Assembly: GCA_014379405.1 (NCBI GenBank)
Contig: JACMLU010000005.1
Location: 62,001-126,000 of the forward strand
Origin: Flavobacterium sp.
GTDB taxonomy: Bacteria > Bacteroidota > Bacteroidia > Flavobacteriales > Flavobacteriaceae
Direction: 5' to 3'
Length of the DNA: 64,000 nucleotides
Shown: positions 42,962 through 53,177 of the stretch, piece by piece
Numbering within the stretch: position 1 is the first letter of the stretch
Layout: each line of letters begins with the position of its first letter
The notes under the pieces: generated by a model
Database searches by the model: none
Seen by the model: only the letters and a program-made list of their open reading frames with translations
Told to the model about the DNA's origin: nothing
Position numbers and translations under genes: made by a program

Positions 42962-43207
42962 ACTTTTTTTTTGAATTAATAAACACTATGGCATTTGCAA
43001 TCAGGTTTTCTGAAGACCTATGGTCTATTTGATATACCTATACCGTTCAAACTATTTCCCTACTTTATGTTGGTATAAATTCTTTTCAATAATGGGAATT
43101 AAAAGCCCATTATTCTTAACCTTATTACGTTACAACCATAGTATCAAAAAAGAAATAATCATATTTTTTTATTTTTTATAAACATTAATAATTCGCTAAT
43201 ATTATTT

Positions 43208-43272
43208 TACAAAGTTGCGATGATAATTAGTGTATTTGATAACCAAAACAACTGCATTAATGACCAAAATTA
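43208..43272. repeat. 65-bp direct repeat, copy 1
   Basis: Matches 43614-43678 at about 57 of 65 positions (TACAAAGTTGCGA ... TTTGATAACCAAAACA ... GCATTAATGACCAAAATTA). The next ~34 bases resemble, in decayed form, the last codons of the AraC gene that follow copy 2. Confidence 0.85.
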
Positions 43273-43484
43273 TCCTTTTTGTATTCTGTTTCTTCTGGGT
43301 TTGCAGAAAATTGATTTTGATAAAAACACCCAACTACAAAGTTGGGGGACTTCATGGAAGGGTGCTTTTTATTACATTTTTCAATGCATTGTCTTTTTAT
43401 TGGTTTAAAAATATTTACAGAACAAACCTATTTTTAATGATGTATGGAAGGGTGAAAATTTAATTTATGGACTACAACTTGATC

Positions 43485-43553
43485 TTACCCTATTGCAATT
43501 GTCGAAATTAAAAACGCTATCCATAGAAGTAAACTCAATGCGAAATTTTTCAT
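43485..43553 (-). CDS. Possible 22-residue hydrophobic peptide
   Basis: ATG at 43553: MKNFALSLLLWIAFLISTIA and then IG, stop. It is one membrane span or an orphan signal peptide. Too short to be sure; it may be the remnant of a secreted protein gene. Confidence 0.3.
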   Translation of the reverse strand: MKNFALSLLLWIAFLISTIAIG

Positions 43554-43613
43554 AACTATTCTTTTAAATTTTAAGCTAACTTTTCGTTTAAATCTAATTA
43601 TTTGATTTTATGG

Positions 43614-43678
43614 TACAAAGTTGCGACGGTTATCAGGGTATTTGATAACCAAAACAGGAGCATTAATGACCAAAATTA
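43614..43678. repeat. 65-bp direct repeat, copy 2
   Basis: Ends exactly on the stop codon of the AraC gene (43676-43678), so it is the 3' flank of that gene. Confidence 0.85.
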
Positions 43679-44566
43679 CATTTTTTGGTTTCTGTATTCC
43701 TTTGGAGTTTGTAGTGTGTGTGCTTTGAAGAAGCGAATAAAATGGGTTGGTTCATCAAAACCAATAGTAAAGGCAATTTCAGAAATGTCATTCGAAGTAT
43801 AGAGCAACATTTTTTTGGATTCTAGTATCACTTTATCATTAATGATTTCTTTGGCTGTTTTGCCGGTCAAATCTTTAACTATTTTATTCAAGGTATTTGC
43901 GGAAACAAACATTTTTTTAGCATAATCGCCTACTTGTTTGTACGTGACAAAGAGGTTGTTTACCAAATTCTTGAATTTAAAAACTAAAGATTGTTTTTTG
44001 CTGGGCAGTATTTCTTGTGCCGAAAATTCTTCCTGGATTCCTTTGAACTTGTATAACAATGCCAATACCAATGTTTGCAGTATTTGTTTCCTATACACAC
44101 TTGATGTATGGTATTCTTTGTATAATTTATTAAAATCTTCTAAAACTTCTTTAATTCTGGAGGGCGAAAGCTCAATCATATTGCTCTCTGCAAGATCGAA
44201 AAACGAAAAGTCTTTTTCAAAAGTACCAGTGTAAAAATTAAGAAAAGAAGGTTTGAAAAATATAGTAAATCCTTTAATATTTAAATCTCTTTTCCAAGAA
44301 AAGATATGTTCGGTGGAAAGAAAATAAAGAAAATTTTCTTGAACGGTGTTGTGTTGTTCGTCAATGGTTATTTCTGCTTTTTTAGCTTTCAGCACTAAAG
44401 TAATATGATAAAAGTCTTTTTGATAGGGTTGCATCGCCATTGGCCCTTTTCCGGAAAAATCTTCAAAAGAAAACACTAAAAAATCAGGGATATCAGTTCG
44501 AGTTTCAAAACCTGTGGCTTCAAAAAATTCATTGATTTCTTTGTATCGTCTTATTGGATTTTTCAA
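43676..44566 (-). CDS. AraC family transcriptional regulator
   Basis: 296 residues. N-terminal cupin-like sensor (residues ~20-170; HITLVLKAKKAEITIDEQ, NFLYFLSTEHIFSWKRD), C-terminal pair of HTH motifs with VGDYAKKMFVSANTLNKIVKDLTG and the signature DISEIAFTIGFDEPTHFIRF followed by TPKEYRNQ. A -7 box on the minus strand (44629-44636, TAAATTTG) gives a ~55-base leader. No target gene is adjacent. Decayed sequence related to its 3' end lies at 43273-43306. Confidence 0.9.
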   Translation of the reverse strand: MKNPIRRYKEINEFFEATGFETRTDIPDFLVFSFEDFSGKGPMAMQPYQKDFYHITLVLKAKKAEITIDEQHNTVQENFLYFLSTEHIFSWKRDLNIKGFTIFFKPSFLNFYTGTFEKDFSFFDLAESNMIELSPSRIKEVLEDFNKLYKEYHTSSVYRKQILQTLVLALLYKFKGIQEEFSAQEILPSKKQSLVFKFKNLVNNLFVTYKQVGDYAKKMFVSANTLNKIVKDLTGKTAKEIINDKVILESKKMLLYTSNDISEIAFTIGFDEPTHFIRFFKAHTLQTPKEYRNQKM

Positions 44567-44703
44567 TGTCTGTAGTGATTAAATTCAAAAAACACTTTTT
44601 ATCTTTTTGTTATGTATTACTTTTAAGTCAAATTTAATCAATTACTATCTAATTAAAATAAAAATTTCGTGAACGTTCTAATTTTTTAATTGTTTTTTTA
44701 CAT

Positions 44704-44734
44704 AAAAAAAGAGGAACAAATTGCTCCTCTTTTC
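44704..44734 (-). terminator. Terminator after the coiled-coil protein gene
   Basis: AAAGAGGA / TCCTCTTT stem with a T run on the minus strand. Confidence 0.7.
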
Positions 44735-44753
44735 TATATAAATTCTGATATTC

Positions 44754-45635
44754 TTATTTCAAGGTAAAACTTGTTTTAGAAACCAATTCGGCTTGGTCAA
44801 AAACATTCACGAAGTAAACTCCTTTCGCAAAGTCTTTTCCTTTTAAATCTTGCGAAACTTGAACGGTTTTATTTTCATATTTAACATTAGTAATAAAACT
44901 ATATGTCAATGATTTATCACCAAAACTAGCTGTTTGTTTGTCACCAAGGACATTATTTTTACTATCAATTACTTGAACGTAATAAGCCTTGTCGCCTGAT
45001 TTTGCGATTTGATTTTCGGCGATGGTGAAGCTAATTCTAAGGGTATTTGCTCTACCTGCTTTTTCCGTTTCAATTTGTTTTCCAGAACTTTTTACTTTTA
45101 AAGCTGAACCTTTTGTATTTAAAACAGTTAATTTCGAGCCTTTTTCAACAACTTTTGCAAGTTCTTCATTTTGACCTGTTAATGCTTCAACATTCTTTTT
45201 AGTCTCTCCCAATACAACCACAGTACTGTCACGTTGAGTTGTTAAGGTTGTATTTTGTTTTTTCAAGCCTTCATTCTCTGCCATTAAAGCCTTCATATTG
45301 TTTTCTAATTTAGCATATTGTGATCTGTATTTTGACACATCGCCTTTCGATTTGCTAATTTCATTCATTAAATTCACGACTTTGTCTCTTTCCTTAATAA
45401 GTTCGTCAGACATTGAAGTGTTCTCTCCGATTGCTGCATCATAAGTAGTTTTTAACTGCTGCAAATCTTTCATAACCAAATCTTTCTCGGATACGGTTTT
45501 AGTCAATTCGGTTTCTACTTGCTTTACTTCGGTTGTAATTTTATAAATGTAAACTAAACTTCCTACCAATAGGATTGCTAAGATTGCAATAATTACTTTT
45601 AGACTTGAACTTGAATTGTTTTGTTGATCTTCCAT
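44754..45635 (-). CDS. Membrane-anchored coiled-coil protein
   Basis: 293 residues from the ATG at 45635 (MEDQQNNSSSSLKVII). A -7 box (TAAATTTG on the minus strand, 45657-45664) excludes the in-frame start at 45659. One membrane span at ~12-32, then a long coiled coil (about 35-165: EVKQVETELTKTVSEKD... LKKQNTTLTTQRD) and a C-terminal beta domain (LRISFTIAENQIAKSGDKAYYVQVID). It resembles Flavobacterium envelope/chromosome-partitioning-like proteins of unknown role. N-terminus inside, coiled coil in the periplasm is the simplest topology. Confidence 0.78.
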   Translation of the reverse strand: MEDQQNNSSSSLKVIIAILAILLVGSLVYIYKITTEVKQVETELTKTVSEKDLVMKDLQQLKTTYDAAIGENTSMSDELIKERDKVVNLMNEISKSKGDVSKYRSQYAKLENNMKALMAENEGLKKQNTTLTTQRDSTVVVLGETKKNVEALTGQNEELAKVVEKGSKLTVLNTKGSALKVKSSGKQIETEKAGRANTLRISFTIAENQIAKSGDKAYYVQVIDSKNNVLGDKQTASFGDKSLTYSFITNVKYENKTVQVSQDLKGKDFAKGVYFVNVFDQAELVSKTSFTLK

Positions 45636-45706
45636 AGTTTTAAATATTTTTTTATACAAATTTAATAATATAATATGACGTATTAACGTATTCTAAACAT
45701 TTATAT

Positions 45707-45714
45707 TATATTTG
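45707..45714 (+). promoter_or_regulatory. -7 box of hutG
   Basis: TATATTTG, 17 bases before the ATG. Confidence 0.55.
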
Positions 45715-45730
45715 GGGGATTATAATTTTT

Positions 45731-46774
45731 ATGGAAAAACTTATCCTTTTTACGGTTAATGACCTTGCAAAAGTAACCAACCACAGAAGCGGCGAAATAA
45801 AGTTTGGGGAGAAAATGCTGACTATTCCCAAAGGAGTGGATCCTGTTGCATTTTTAAAAACTTCAGAAGCAAAATATGTATTGTTTGGCATACCAGAAGA
45901 TATTGGCGTAAGAGCAAATTATGGACGACCAGGAGCCGCATCAGCTTGGAAAAGTGCCATAGGCAGTATTGCCAATATTCAACACAATCGTTTTTGCAAA
46001 GGCAGCCAAATTCTTGTTTTAGGACAATTGGATGTGAGCCAAGAAATGGAGGATGTCAAAGATCTTGATTTTAACAAATTTGATGATCGTGTCAAACTGA
46101 GCCAGTTGGTAGAAAAAATTGACAAGGATGTTTCACATATTATTTTCAATATCATAAAAACAGGCAAAATACCAATAGTTATTGGTGGCGGTCACAACAA
46201 TGCTTACGGAAACATTAAAGGAACGGCACTTGCCAAAGGTAAACCCATAAATTCCATCAATTTTGATGCCCATTCCGATTTCAGAATTCTAGAGGGAAGA
46301 CATAGCGGAAACGCTTTTTCCTATGCTTTTGAAGAAGGCTTTTTAAAAAAATATTTCATCTTTGGATTGCACGAAAATTATACTTCAAAAAGTGTATTGG
46401 ACATCATAAAAAAAACAGATGACCGAGTGCGTTATGTCACTTACGACTCCATTAAAATACGAAAAGAAAAAGATTTTATCCAGGAACTCGTTAATGCATC
46501 CGATTTTGTCCAAACGGATTGCTATGGAATTGAAATTGATTTGGATGCAATTCCAAATATTGCCAGTAGTGCGATGACTTTGAGCGGCTTTTCAGTTGAA
46601 GAATTAAGACAGTTTGTAACTTTTTTTGGAAAAAACAAAAATGCAGCCTATCTCCATATTTGTGAAGGTGCTCCTGATTTAGGGGAAGAAAAAAACAGTC
46701 ATTTAATAGGAAAACTAATTGGTTATCTGGTCACTGATTTTATAAAATCCAACAACAGCATCAACCCTTTGTAA
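45731..46774 (+). CDS. hutG: Formimidoylglutamase (arginase family)
   Basis: 347 residues. It hydrolyses formiminoglutamate to glutamate and formamide, the last step of one histidine pathway branch. Binuclear metal motifs: GGGHNNAYGN, NFDAHSDFR, and EIDLDAI, in the arginase/agmatinase order. Assignment to HutG over agmatinase rests on similarity to Bacteroidota family members and on hutI nearby, which makes that product. Confidence 0.85.
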   Translation: MEKLILFTVNDLAKVTNHRSGEIKFGEKMLTIPKGVDPVAFLKTSEAKYVLFGIPEDIGVRANYGRPGAASAWKSAIGSIANIQHNRFCKGSQILVLGQLDVSQEMEDVKDLDFNKFDDRVKLSQLVEKIDKDVSHIIFNIIKTGKIPIVIGGGHNNAYGNIKGTALAKGKPINSINFDAHSDFRILEGRHSGNAFSYAFEEGFLKKYFIFGLHENYTSKSVLDIIKKTDDRVRYVTYDSIKIRKEKDFIQELVNASDFVQTDCYGIEIDLDAIPNIASSAMTLSGFSVEELRQFVTFFGKNKNAAYLHICEGAPDLGEEKNSHLIGKLIGYLVTDFIKSNNSINPL

Positions 46775-46837
46775 TGGAATAGCATTGTATTTGACATCCA
46801 AAAATGGTGAACTAATTTCCATCAAAAATATTAATCC

Positions 46838-46845
46838 TATCTTTG
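46838..46845 (+). promoter_or_regulatory. -7 box of the DEAD-box helicase gene
   Basis: TATCTTTG, 46 bases before the ATG at 46891. Confidence 0.5.
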
Positions 46846-46890
46846 CGTAACTATACCTGTACTTATTGCAGGATATTTAATATAAATAAT

Positions 46891-48150
46891 ATGTTATTCG
46901 AAGATTTATCACTTTCAAAAAGTATCCAAAAAGCCGTATTTGAAGAAGGCTATCTTGAGCCAACTCCTGTTCAAGAACAATCCATTCCACTGGTTTTAGC
47001 AGGAAGAGATTTAATAGGTTGTGCACAAACAGGAACAGGAAAAACGGCAGCATTTGCCATACCCATCATACATCAATTGCACCGAATTGTTGGTTCGTCC
47101 AAAAAAGTCAAAGAAATTCGTGCCTTAATAGTAACTCCAACAAGAGAATTAGCCGTACAAATTGGCCAAAGTTTTGACACTTACGGCAAATACACCAATT
47201 TGGTACAACTCACCATTTTTGGCGGAGTTTCCCAAGTACCCCAAGTCGATGCTTTAAGAAAAGGAGTTGACGTACTTGTGGCAACGCCGGGAAGATTGCT
47301 TGATTTACACAAACAAGGATTCATCGATTTAGACAGCCTACACACCTTGGTTCTTGATGAAGCAGACCAAATGTTGGATATGGGATTCATAAACGACGTG
47401 AAAAAAATTGTAAAGCTTACGCCAAAAAACAGGCAAACCTTGTTATTTTCGGCAACAATGCCCATTGCCATTAGGGAACTGGCAGAAATGTTCTTGCAAG
47501 ACCCTGCAAAAGTGGAAGTTTCTCCAGTATCTTCAACAGCTGAAAGCGTAGAACAACGCGTTTATTTTGTCGAAAAAGGCGAAAAAAGAAACTTGTTATA
47601 CCATTTGATAAAAAACGAAAATTTATCGGATGTTTTGGTTTTTTCGAGAACCAAACACGGTGCCGACAATGTAGTGAAAGCTTTGCGTAAAAAAGACATT
47701 GCCGCCGAAGCCATTCATGGCGATAAATCACAAAATGCTAGACAACGCGTTCTGGATGCATTCAAAAATAAAGAAGTTGGTGTACTTGTGGCAACAGATA
47801 TCGCTGCTCGTGGCATCGATATCGACCAATTGCCGTTTGTAATCAATTTTGATTTACCCAATATTCCCGAAACATATGTACATAGAATTGGTAGAACCGG
47901 TCGTGCAGGAAATGAAGGTGTGGCTATTTCATTTTGCGGCAAAGATGAACATCAATATTGGAAAGACATTCAAAAACTAATCAAAGTGGATGTAAAAACT
48001 GTAAGCGATCATCCTTATCCTTGGCATTCCGGGAATCCGGAAACGGCTCCTGGAGGATCTACAAAACCAAATAATTCAAATCGAAGTGGTGGCGCACACA
48101 AATCAAGAAAATCAGACGCTTCTAAACAAAACAAGAAACGCTGGTATTAA
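46891..48150 (+). CDS. DEAD-box RNA helicase (RhlE type)
   Basis: 419 residues from the ATG at 46891 (MLFEDLSLSKSIQ), 46 bases after the -7 box; an earlier in-frame ATG lies in the leader. Q motif (FEEGYLEPTPVQEQSIP), Walker A AQTGTGKT, DEAD box (VLDEADQML), SAT, and helicase C motif HRIGRTGRAG. The C-terminal ~50 residues are rich in Gly, Ser, Asn, Lys and Arg, an RNA-binding tail. It probably helps ribosome assembly or mRNA turnover at low temperature. Confidence 0.93.
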   Translation: MLFEDLSLSKSIQKAVFEEGYLEPTPVQEQSIPLVLAGRDLIGCAQTGTGKTAAFAIPIIHQLHRIVGSSKKVKEIRALIVTPTRELAVQIGQSFDTYGKYTNLVQLTIFGGVSQVPQVDALRKGVDVLVATPGRLLDLHKQGFIDLDSLHTLVLDEADQMLDMGFINDVKKIVKLTPKNRQTLLFSATMPIAIRELAEMFLQDPAKVEVSPVSSTAESVEQRVYFVEKGEKRNLLYHLIKNENLSDVLVFSRTKHGADNVVKALRKKDIAAEAIHGDKSQNARQRVLDAFKNKEVGVLVATDIAARGIDIDQLPFVINFDLPNIPETYVHRIGRTGRAGNEGVAISFCGKDEHQYWKDIQKLIKVDVKTVSDHPYPWHSGNPETAPGGSTKPNNSNRSGGAHKSRKSDASKQNKKRWY

Positions 48151-48180
48151 TTGCAAATCCATTTCAGAATTGTATCGTTT

Positions 48181-48222
48181 AAAAAACACCTTTTAGCAAA
48201 AAACTAGAAGGTGTTTTTTTTA
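48181..48222 (+). terminator. Terminator after the helicase
   Basis: AAAAAACACCTTTTAG / CTAGAAGGTGTTTTTT stem (one mismatch) followed by T and A. Confidence 0.8.
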
Positions 48223-48252
48223 TATTCTTGCGAAAGTCTGGAAAACATAGTG

Positions 48253-50460
48253 TCAACCAGCGTTTCTTGTTTTGTTTATTTGATCCGTAATCACCTTGAA
48301 TAATTTTATTGGCTCAAAAGGTTTTACCATAATATCATTCATTCCAGCAGAAATAGCTTCTTCGATTATTTCATCTTTTGCAAAAGCGGTAAGTGCAATT
48401 ATGGGTGTTTTTATCCCTTTCAGACGAATCTTTCTAGTTGTTTCAAAACCATTCATCAAAGGCATATTTATATCCATCAAAACAACATCAAAAACTTCCT
48501 TATTTAATATTTCTATGGCTTGAAAACCATCTTCGACCATAATACAACTGCAATTATTTTTTTGAATAATTCTATTGGTAACGGTTTGGTTTATCTTGTT
48601 GTCTTCTACTACCAATATTCTAAATATTTGGCTTGAGCTCAAATCTACCTTGATGTTTTTTATAATTTCATTTGTCAGGGCAGGATCATGATCAAAAGCA
48701 ATAGTAAATTTGAATGTCGTTCCTTTTCCTATTTCACTTTCGAGGGAAATATCACTTTTGAACAAGGTCAATAACCGTTTCACAATAGCCAATCCAAGTC
48801 CTGTTCCTTGATAATCATTTTCACTTCTTCCTACCTGTACAAATTTTTCAAAAATTTTATCTTGATCAACAGCTGCAATTCCAATTCCATTATCTTCTAC
48901 TTGAAACTCGATAAAATGGGATTTATTTTCGACTTTGAGTAAATTAGCGATAACTGTTACATTTCCATTTTTGGTAAATTTCAAAGCATTACTTACCAAA
49001 TTCATCAATATTTGAGATAGTCTTAATTTGTCCCCAATCAAATATTCTGGAATGGCTGGATCGACCTTTATGGTTATTTTGTCATTGTTATTTTGAGCTA
49101 TAAAAGTAAGCGAGTTTTTAACCATTTCAATCTCGTCCAAAACATTAAAAGTCAAACTTTCAAGTACAATCCTGTTTTCTTCTATTTTATTGATATGGAG
49201 AATATCATTAACCAACGATAATAAATACCGAGCCGAGAATTTTAGCGAACTTAAATGAGGGCTATTGGCCAGTTCTTTGTGTTCGTCTAACAGCATATTT
49301 GTGATGCCAATTACACCATATAACGGTGTTCTCAATTCATGACTCATCGTAGATACAAATTGTGTTTTCAACAACGAGGCTTCTTCGGCTTTTTCTTTAG
49401 CAATTAATAATTCTTCATTGGCAATGGTAAGATCTCTGTTTACCTTCTTCTTGAAACTGTAGTTTTTATATAATGAATACATCAATAGCAGCAACACGAT
49501 CATAGCCAAAATAAAAAGAACTACAATAATTCTGGATTGTTTTAAACTTTGGGCTTGTATATTTTTCTCGATTTCAATTTTGTCGACCTCTCTTTTATAT
49601 TCATCCAATTCAAGATGTATTCCAGCCACATCAGCCTTTTTTAACTTGTCTTCATTGTAAAGTTGTTCGGTGATTTTATTGAAAATAACTAGGTTTTCGT
49701 ATGCTTTTTTATAGTCTCTATTTTTCAATAAGAACTTGGAATACTCTTCGTGTGAATAGGATAAATCTGATTCTGAGCCATTATTTTTTCCTAATTGAAT
49801 GGCTTTCAAAAAATAGGCTTCGGCTTTTTTATTTTCGCCTTTATAACTAGAATACATTCCATTAAGCATATTTTGGACAACAATAGTCGATTCATTTCCA
49901 AATTTTGGATAGTATTTATTAGTATATTCTAGATAAGGAAGGCCTTTTTTGTATTCTCCAATATCAAAATAAGCCCAAGCAATGTTTAGTTTTGTGAAAA
50001 CCATCTGACAAGTATCGGCCTCTTTCTGGCTGTATTCAAGTGATTTTTTATAATAAAGTATCCCTTTTTCATATTGCTTTTTTTCAAAGCAATACACATT
50101 GCCCAAATTATTGTTTATAAAGTTTTTTATGGTGTCATTAGTGGTCTTATTGGCATAAGACAAGCCTTTATTATAATAAAAAATTGCCCTGTCGAATTCA
50201 GACATTTCATCAAGATTTGCGGCAATTATATTATACGAAACGGCAGTAAGATAATTGTCTTCAATTCTGGTAGCATAATGCAGTACCTCTCGCGCTGTAG
50301 AAATTGATTTTTCAAAATTAGCCTCGTTGAGATATTTTACCGCTTGTTTCGCTATATTCTTGATTTCTGCTTTTGAAGGTGCTTTTGGTTGTGCGAATGA
50401 AATAGTACTGAAAGAATTCAGTAATACCAGCAACAAAATAAAAATTCTTGGTTGAATCAT
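48253..50460 (-). CDS. TPR-sensor hybrid histidine kinase
   Basis: 735 residues. Signal peptide (1-23), ~6 tetratricopeptide repeats in the periplasm (30-290), one membrane span near 308-330, a coiled coil, HisKA (FVSTMSHELRTPLYGVIG), ATPase (NLVSNALKF, DNGIGIA, GTGLGLAIV), and a C-terminal receiver with intact Asp (VVLMDINMPLMNGFE) and Lys (IMVKPFEP). The receiver keeps its phospho-acceptor, unlike the kinase at 19527. A -7 box lies at 50479-50486 (TATATTTG on the minus strand). No DNA-binding partner is nearby. Confidence 0.92.
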   Translation of the reverse strand: MIQPRIFILLLVLLNSFSTISFAQPKAPSKAEIKNIAKQAVKYLNEANFEKSISTAREVLHYATRIEDNYLTAVSYNIIAANLDEMSEFDRAIFYYNKGLSYANKTTNDTIKNFINNNLGNVYCFEKKQYEKGILYYKKSLEYSQKEADTCQMVFTKLNIAWAYFDIGEYKKGLPYLEYTNKYYPKFGNESTIVVQNMLNGMYSSYKGENKKAEAYFLKAIQLGKNNGSESDLSYSHEEYSKFLLKNRDYKKAYENLVIFNKITEQLYNEDKLKKADVAGIHLELDEYKREVDKIEIEKNIQAQSLKQSRIIVVLFILAMIVLLLLMYSLYKNYSFKKKVNRDLTIANEELLIAKEKAEEASLLKTQFVSTMSHELRTPLYGVIGITNMLLDEHKELANSPHLSSLKFSARYLLSLVNDILHINKIEENRIVLESLTFNVLDEIEMVKNSLTFIAQNNNDKITIKVDPAIPEYLIGDKLRLSQILMNLVSNALKFTKNGNVTVIANLLKVENKSHFIEFQVEDNGIGIAAVDQDKIFEKFVQVGRSENDYQGTGLGLAIVKRLLTLFKSDISLESEIGKGTTFKFTIAFDHDPALTNEIIKNIKVDLSSSQIFRILVVEDNKINQTVTNRIIQKNNCSCIMVEDGFQAIEILNKEVFDVVLMDINMPLMNGFETTRKIRLKGIKTPIIALTAFAKDEIIEEAISAGMNDIMVKPFEPIKLFKVITDQINKTRNAG

Positions 50461-50595
50461 AATTTATTAATCTCATTCCAAATATACATTTTAAATCCAT
50501 ATAAAACTAAACAAGAAGCGTTTAATAAGCTATTCCTCACACAAAAATAATTGAGAAATTATATAAAAGTAATTAAATTATCTGGAATTCAATAA

Positions 50596-51876
50596 TTAAT
50601 CCTCGTTATCACCCTCCCATTTTCCAACTACAGATGTTGCCAAAGCATTTCCCAAAACATTGGTAGCGCTTCTAAACATATCACAAAAATGGTCAATTGG
50701 AAGAATCAAGGCGATACCTTCAATGGGTATTTTAAACATTCCGCAAGTAGCAGCTACAATGACTAAACTAGCTCTTGGAACCCCTGCAATTCCTTTGCTG
50801 GTCAACATTAAGACCAAAAGCATCGTCATTTGAGTTCCCATATCTAAATCGATTCCATAGGCTTGTGCAATAAATAAACTAGCAAAAGTCATATACATCA
50901 TACTGCCATCTAAATTGAAAGAATACCCCAAAGGCAACATAAAAGCTACGATTTTATCTTTTACTCCAAAACGCTCTAATTCCTCAGTCAATTTTGGAAA
51001 AACCGCTTCGCTACTAGTTGTACTAAAGGCAATAATCAGAGGACCAACAATGTGATTTAATAATGTTTTCATTCTTTTTCCAAGAAATATAAATCCAACT
51101 GCTAAAAGAAAAACCCATAACGAACCAATTCCTACCAAAAATGATCCAAAAAATTTGATGTAAGTAAACACTAATTCATTTAGGTCTTTTATAGCAAAAA
51201 CTCCTGCAATAGCACCAAAAACGCCCATTGGCGCAAATTTCATTACATAATTTACCATTTTGAGTACAATATGAGACAATACTTCTATGGCATGAGTTAC
51301 AGGTTTTGCATAATTGCCAATTGAAGCAGCTGCTAATCCGAAAAAGATGGAGAAAATTACAATTTGAATAATTTCATTATTCGCCATTGCTTCAACAATA
51401 CTTTTGGGAATAATGTGTTCTATGAAATTTTGTGTTGAAAAACTTTGCGTATTTCCTGTTACTTCTGCTGCGGTAGATAAATCGATATTCGATAAATTAA
51501 GTCCAACTCCAGGTTCCAAAACGTTGACCCAAAATAATCCTATCAAAAGTGAAATAAAAGAAGCACTGAAAAACCAACCTAACGCTTTTCCTCCCACTCT
51601 TCCAACGGTTTTTATATCACCTAACTTTGCAATTCCAGGTACTAATGTACTAAAGACTAATACTGCAATTATCATTTGTACTAAACGTATAAAAACAGTG
51701 GCTAATATTTTTATTTTGTCACTAAATTCTTTTGCAAAAGTGGCATCATAATTATTATGAATAAAAATACCTAAGAATGCTCCTAAAAGCATTGCAATAA
51801 CAATTTGAACGGTAAGATTCCCTAAAAAGGAAGGTTTTGGTGTTTTGGTTGGCGTCATTTTTTTAGTATTCAGCAT
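50596..51876 (-). CDS. Dicarboxylate/amino acid:cation symporter (DAACS)
   Basis: 426 residues, ~8 membrane segments and two hairpin loops. Family marks: LVFSTLVPGIAKLGD near the first part, AFSTTSSEAVFPK (HP1 serine-rich tip), GYSFNLDGSMMYMT, and SKGIAGVPRASLVIVAAT (HP2). It imports C4-dicarboxylates, glutamate or aspartate with Na+ or H+. An alternative start is six codons downstream (Met7). Substrate not resolved. Confidence 0.9.
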   Translation of the reverse strand: MLNTKKMTPTKTPKPSFLGNLTVQIVIAMLLGAFLGIFIHNNYDATFAKEFSDKIKILATVFIRLVQMIIAVLVFSTLVPGIAKLGDIKTVGRVGGKALGWFFSASFISLLIGLFWVNVLEPGVGLNLSNIDLSTAAEVTGNTQSFSTQNFIEHIIPKSIVEAMANNEIIQIVIFSIFFGLAAASIGNYAKPVTHAIEVLSHIVLKMVNYVMKFAPMGVFGAIAGVFAIKDLNELVFTYIKFFGSFLVGIGSLWVFLLAVGFIFLGKRMKTLLNHIVGPLIIAFSTTSSEAVFPKLTEELERFGVKDKIVAFMLPLGYSFNLDGSMMYMTFASLFIAQAYGIDLDMGTQMTMLLVLMLTSKGIAGVPRASLVIVAATCGMFKIPIEGIALILPIDHFCDMFRSATNVLGNALATSVVGKWEGDNED

Positions 51877-51931
51877 TCGGTGTTCAGCAGTCCGTTTTTC
51901 AGCAAACCGAACACTGAAAATTGAATACTAT

Positions 51932-52993
51932 TTATAGATAGGTTTTGTTTATCAAATAAAAATCGGCAAGAACAATAGCCGCCATCGCTTCGACAATAGG
52001 AACAGCACGAGGAACAACACAAGGATCGTGACGCCCTTTACCCGTCATTTCGGTAATGTTTCCTTTATTGTCCAACGATTCTTGTTTTTGCATAATGGTT
52101 GCCACAGGTTTAAAAGCCACACGGAAATAAATATCCATCCCGTTACTGATTCCGCCTTGGATTCCTCCAGAAAGATTAGTTCTTGTAGTTCCATCCGGAT
52201 TATATAAATCGTTGTGTTCGCTTCCTTTCATTTTGGAACCACAAAAACCACTTCCAAATTCAAATCCTTTTACCGCATTTATCGAAAGCATAGCTTTGCC
52301 TAATTCGGCGTGTAGTTTATCAAAAACAGGTTCACCCAAACCAATTGGCACGTTCTGGATTACGCAAGTCACGGTTCCGCCAACGGTGTCACCGTCTTTT
52401 TTAATCTGTTTGATATAATCTTCCATTTCACCAGCCATTTTTTCATCTGGACAACGAACGGGGTTACTTTCTATTTTTGAAAAATCTAAATCTTGGTATG
52501 GTTTTTCCAAGTAAAGTGGTCCAACAGAAGAAACGTAGGCGTTGAATTTTATTTCCGGCAACATTTGTTTTGCAATCGCTCCAGCCACTACTCTACTGGC
52601 TGTTTCTCGGGCAGAACTTCTTCCGCCACCGCGATAATCACGAACGCCGTATTTTTTTTCATACACATAATCGGCATGACTAGGTCTGTAATTGTCTTTT
52701 ATATGCGAGTAATCGTCTGATTTTTGATTGGTATTGGGAATGATGAAACCGATTGGAGTTCCAGTGGTTTTGCCTTCAAATATTCCAGATAGAAATTGAA
52801 CATCATCTGGTTCTTTTCTTTGGGTTACAATTTTAGACTGTCCTGGTTTTCTTCTGGACATTTCTAACTGAATGGCTTCAAAATCTAATGCAATTCCAGA
52901 AGGGCAGCCGTCAATTATTCCGCCTAAAGCTTCTCCGTGTGATTCTCCAAAAGTTGTTATTCTAAATAGTGTTCCGTAGCTATTTCCTGCCAT
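51932..52993 (-). CDS. aroC: Chorismate synthase
   Basis: 353 residues. Last step of the shikimate pathway: EPSP to chorismate with reduced [56 protein letters not shown] and [16 protein letters not shown] are the signatures. A -7 box (CAAAAGTA on the plus strand, 53010-53017) lies 17 bases before the start. Confidence 0.96.
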   Translation of the reverse strand: MAGNSYGTLFRITTFGESHGEALGGIIDGCPSGIALDFEAIQLEMSRRKPGQSKIVTQRKEPDDVQFLSGIFEGKTTGTPIGFIIPNTNQKSDDYSHIKDNYRPSHADYVYEKKYGVRDYRGGGRSSARETASRVVAGAIAKQMLPEIKFNAYVSSVGPLYLEKPYQDLDFSKIESNPVRCPDEKMAGEMEDYIKQIKKDGDTVGGTVTCVIQNVPIGLGEPVFDKLHAELGKAMLSINAVKGFEFGSGFCGSKMKGSEHNDLYNPDGTTRTNLSGGIQGGISNGMDIYFRVAFKPVATIMQKQESLDNKGNITEMTGKGRHDPCVVPRAVPIVEAMAAIVLADFYLINKTYL

Positions 52994-53177
52994 TATAATT
53001 AGTTTTTAACAAAAGTACTATTTTAGATTAAAGTTTAAAAGTTTATCCAGTGATTTCAGGACAAACTTTTGAAAACGGCTCGTGTTATCTTGAAATTAAA
53101 AGTTAAAAAGTCAACTTTGAACATCCATCTCATAAACTGGCACTCCAATTTACAGACAAATTTACCCCAGTAAAAAC

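Larger units (their letters stand above)
42962..43675. other. Gene-poor region with repeats
   Basis: 714 bases with no large gene. It holds a hairpin AATAATGGG / CCCATTATT (43088-43114), the first copy of a 65-bp repeat (43208-43272), a structured stretch with CCCAACT / AGTTGGG (about 43328-43345), and a 22-codon hydrophobic frame on the minus strand (43485-43553). Confidence 0.5.
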
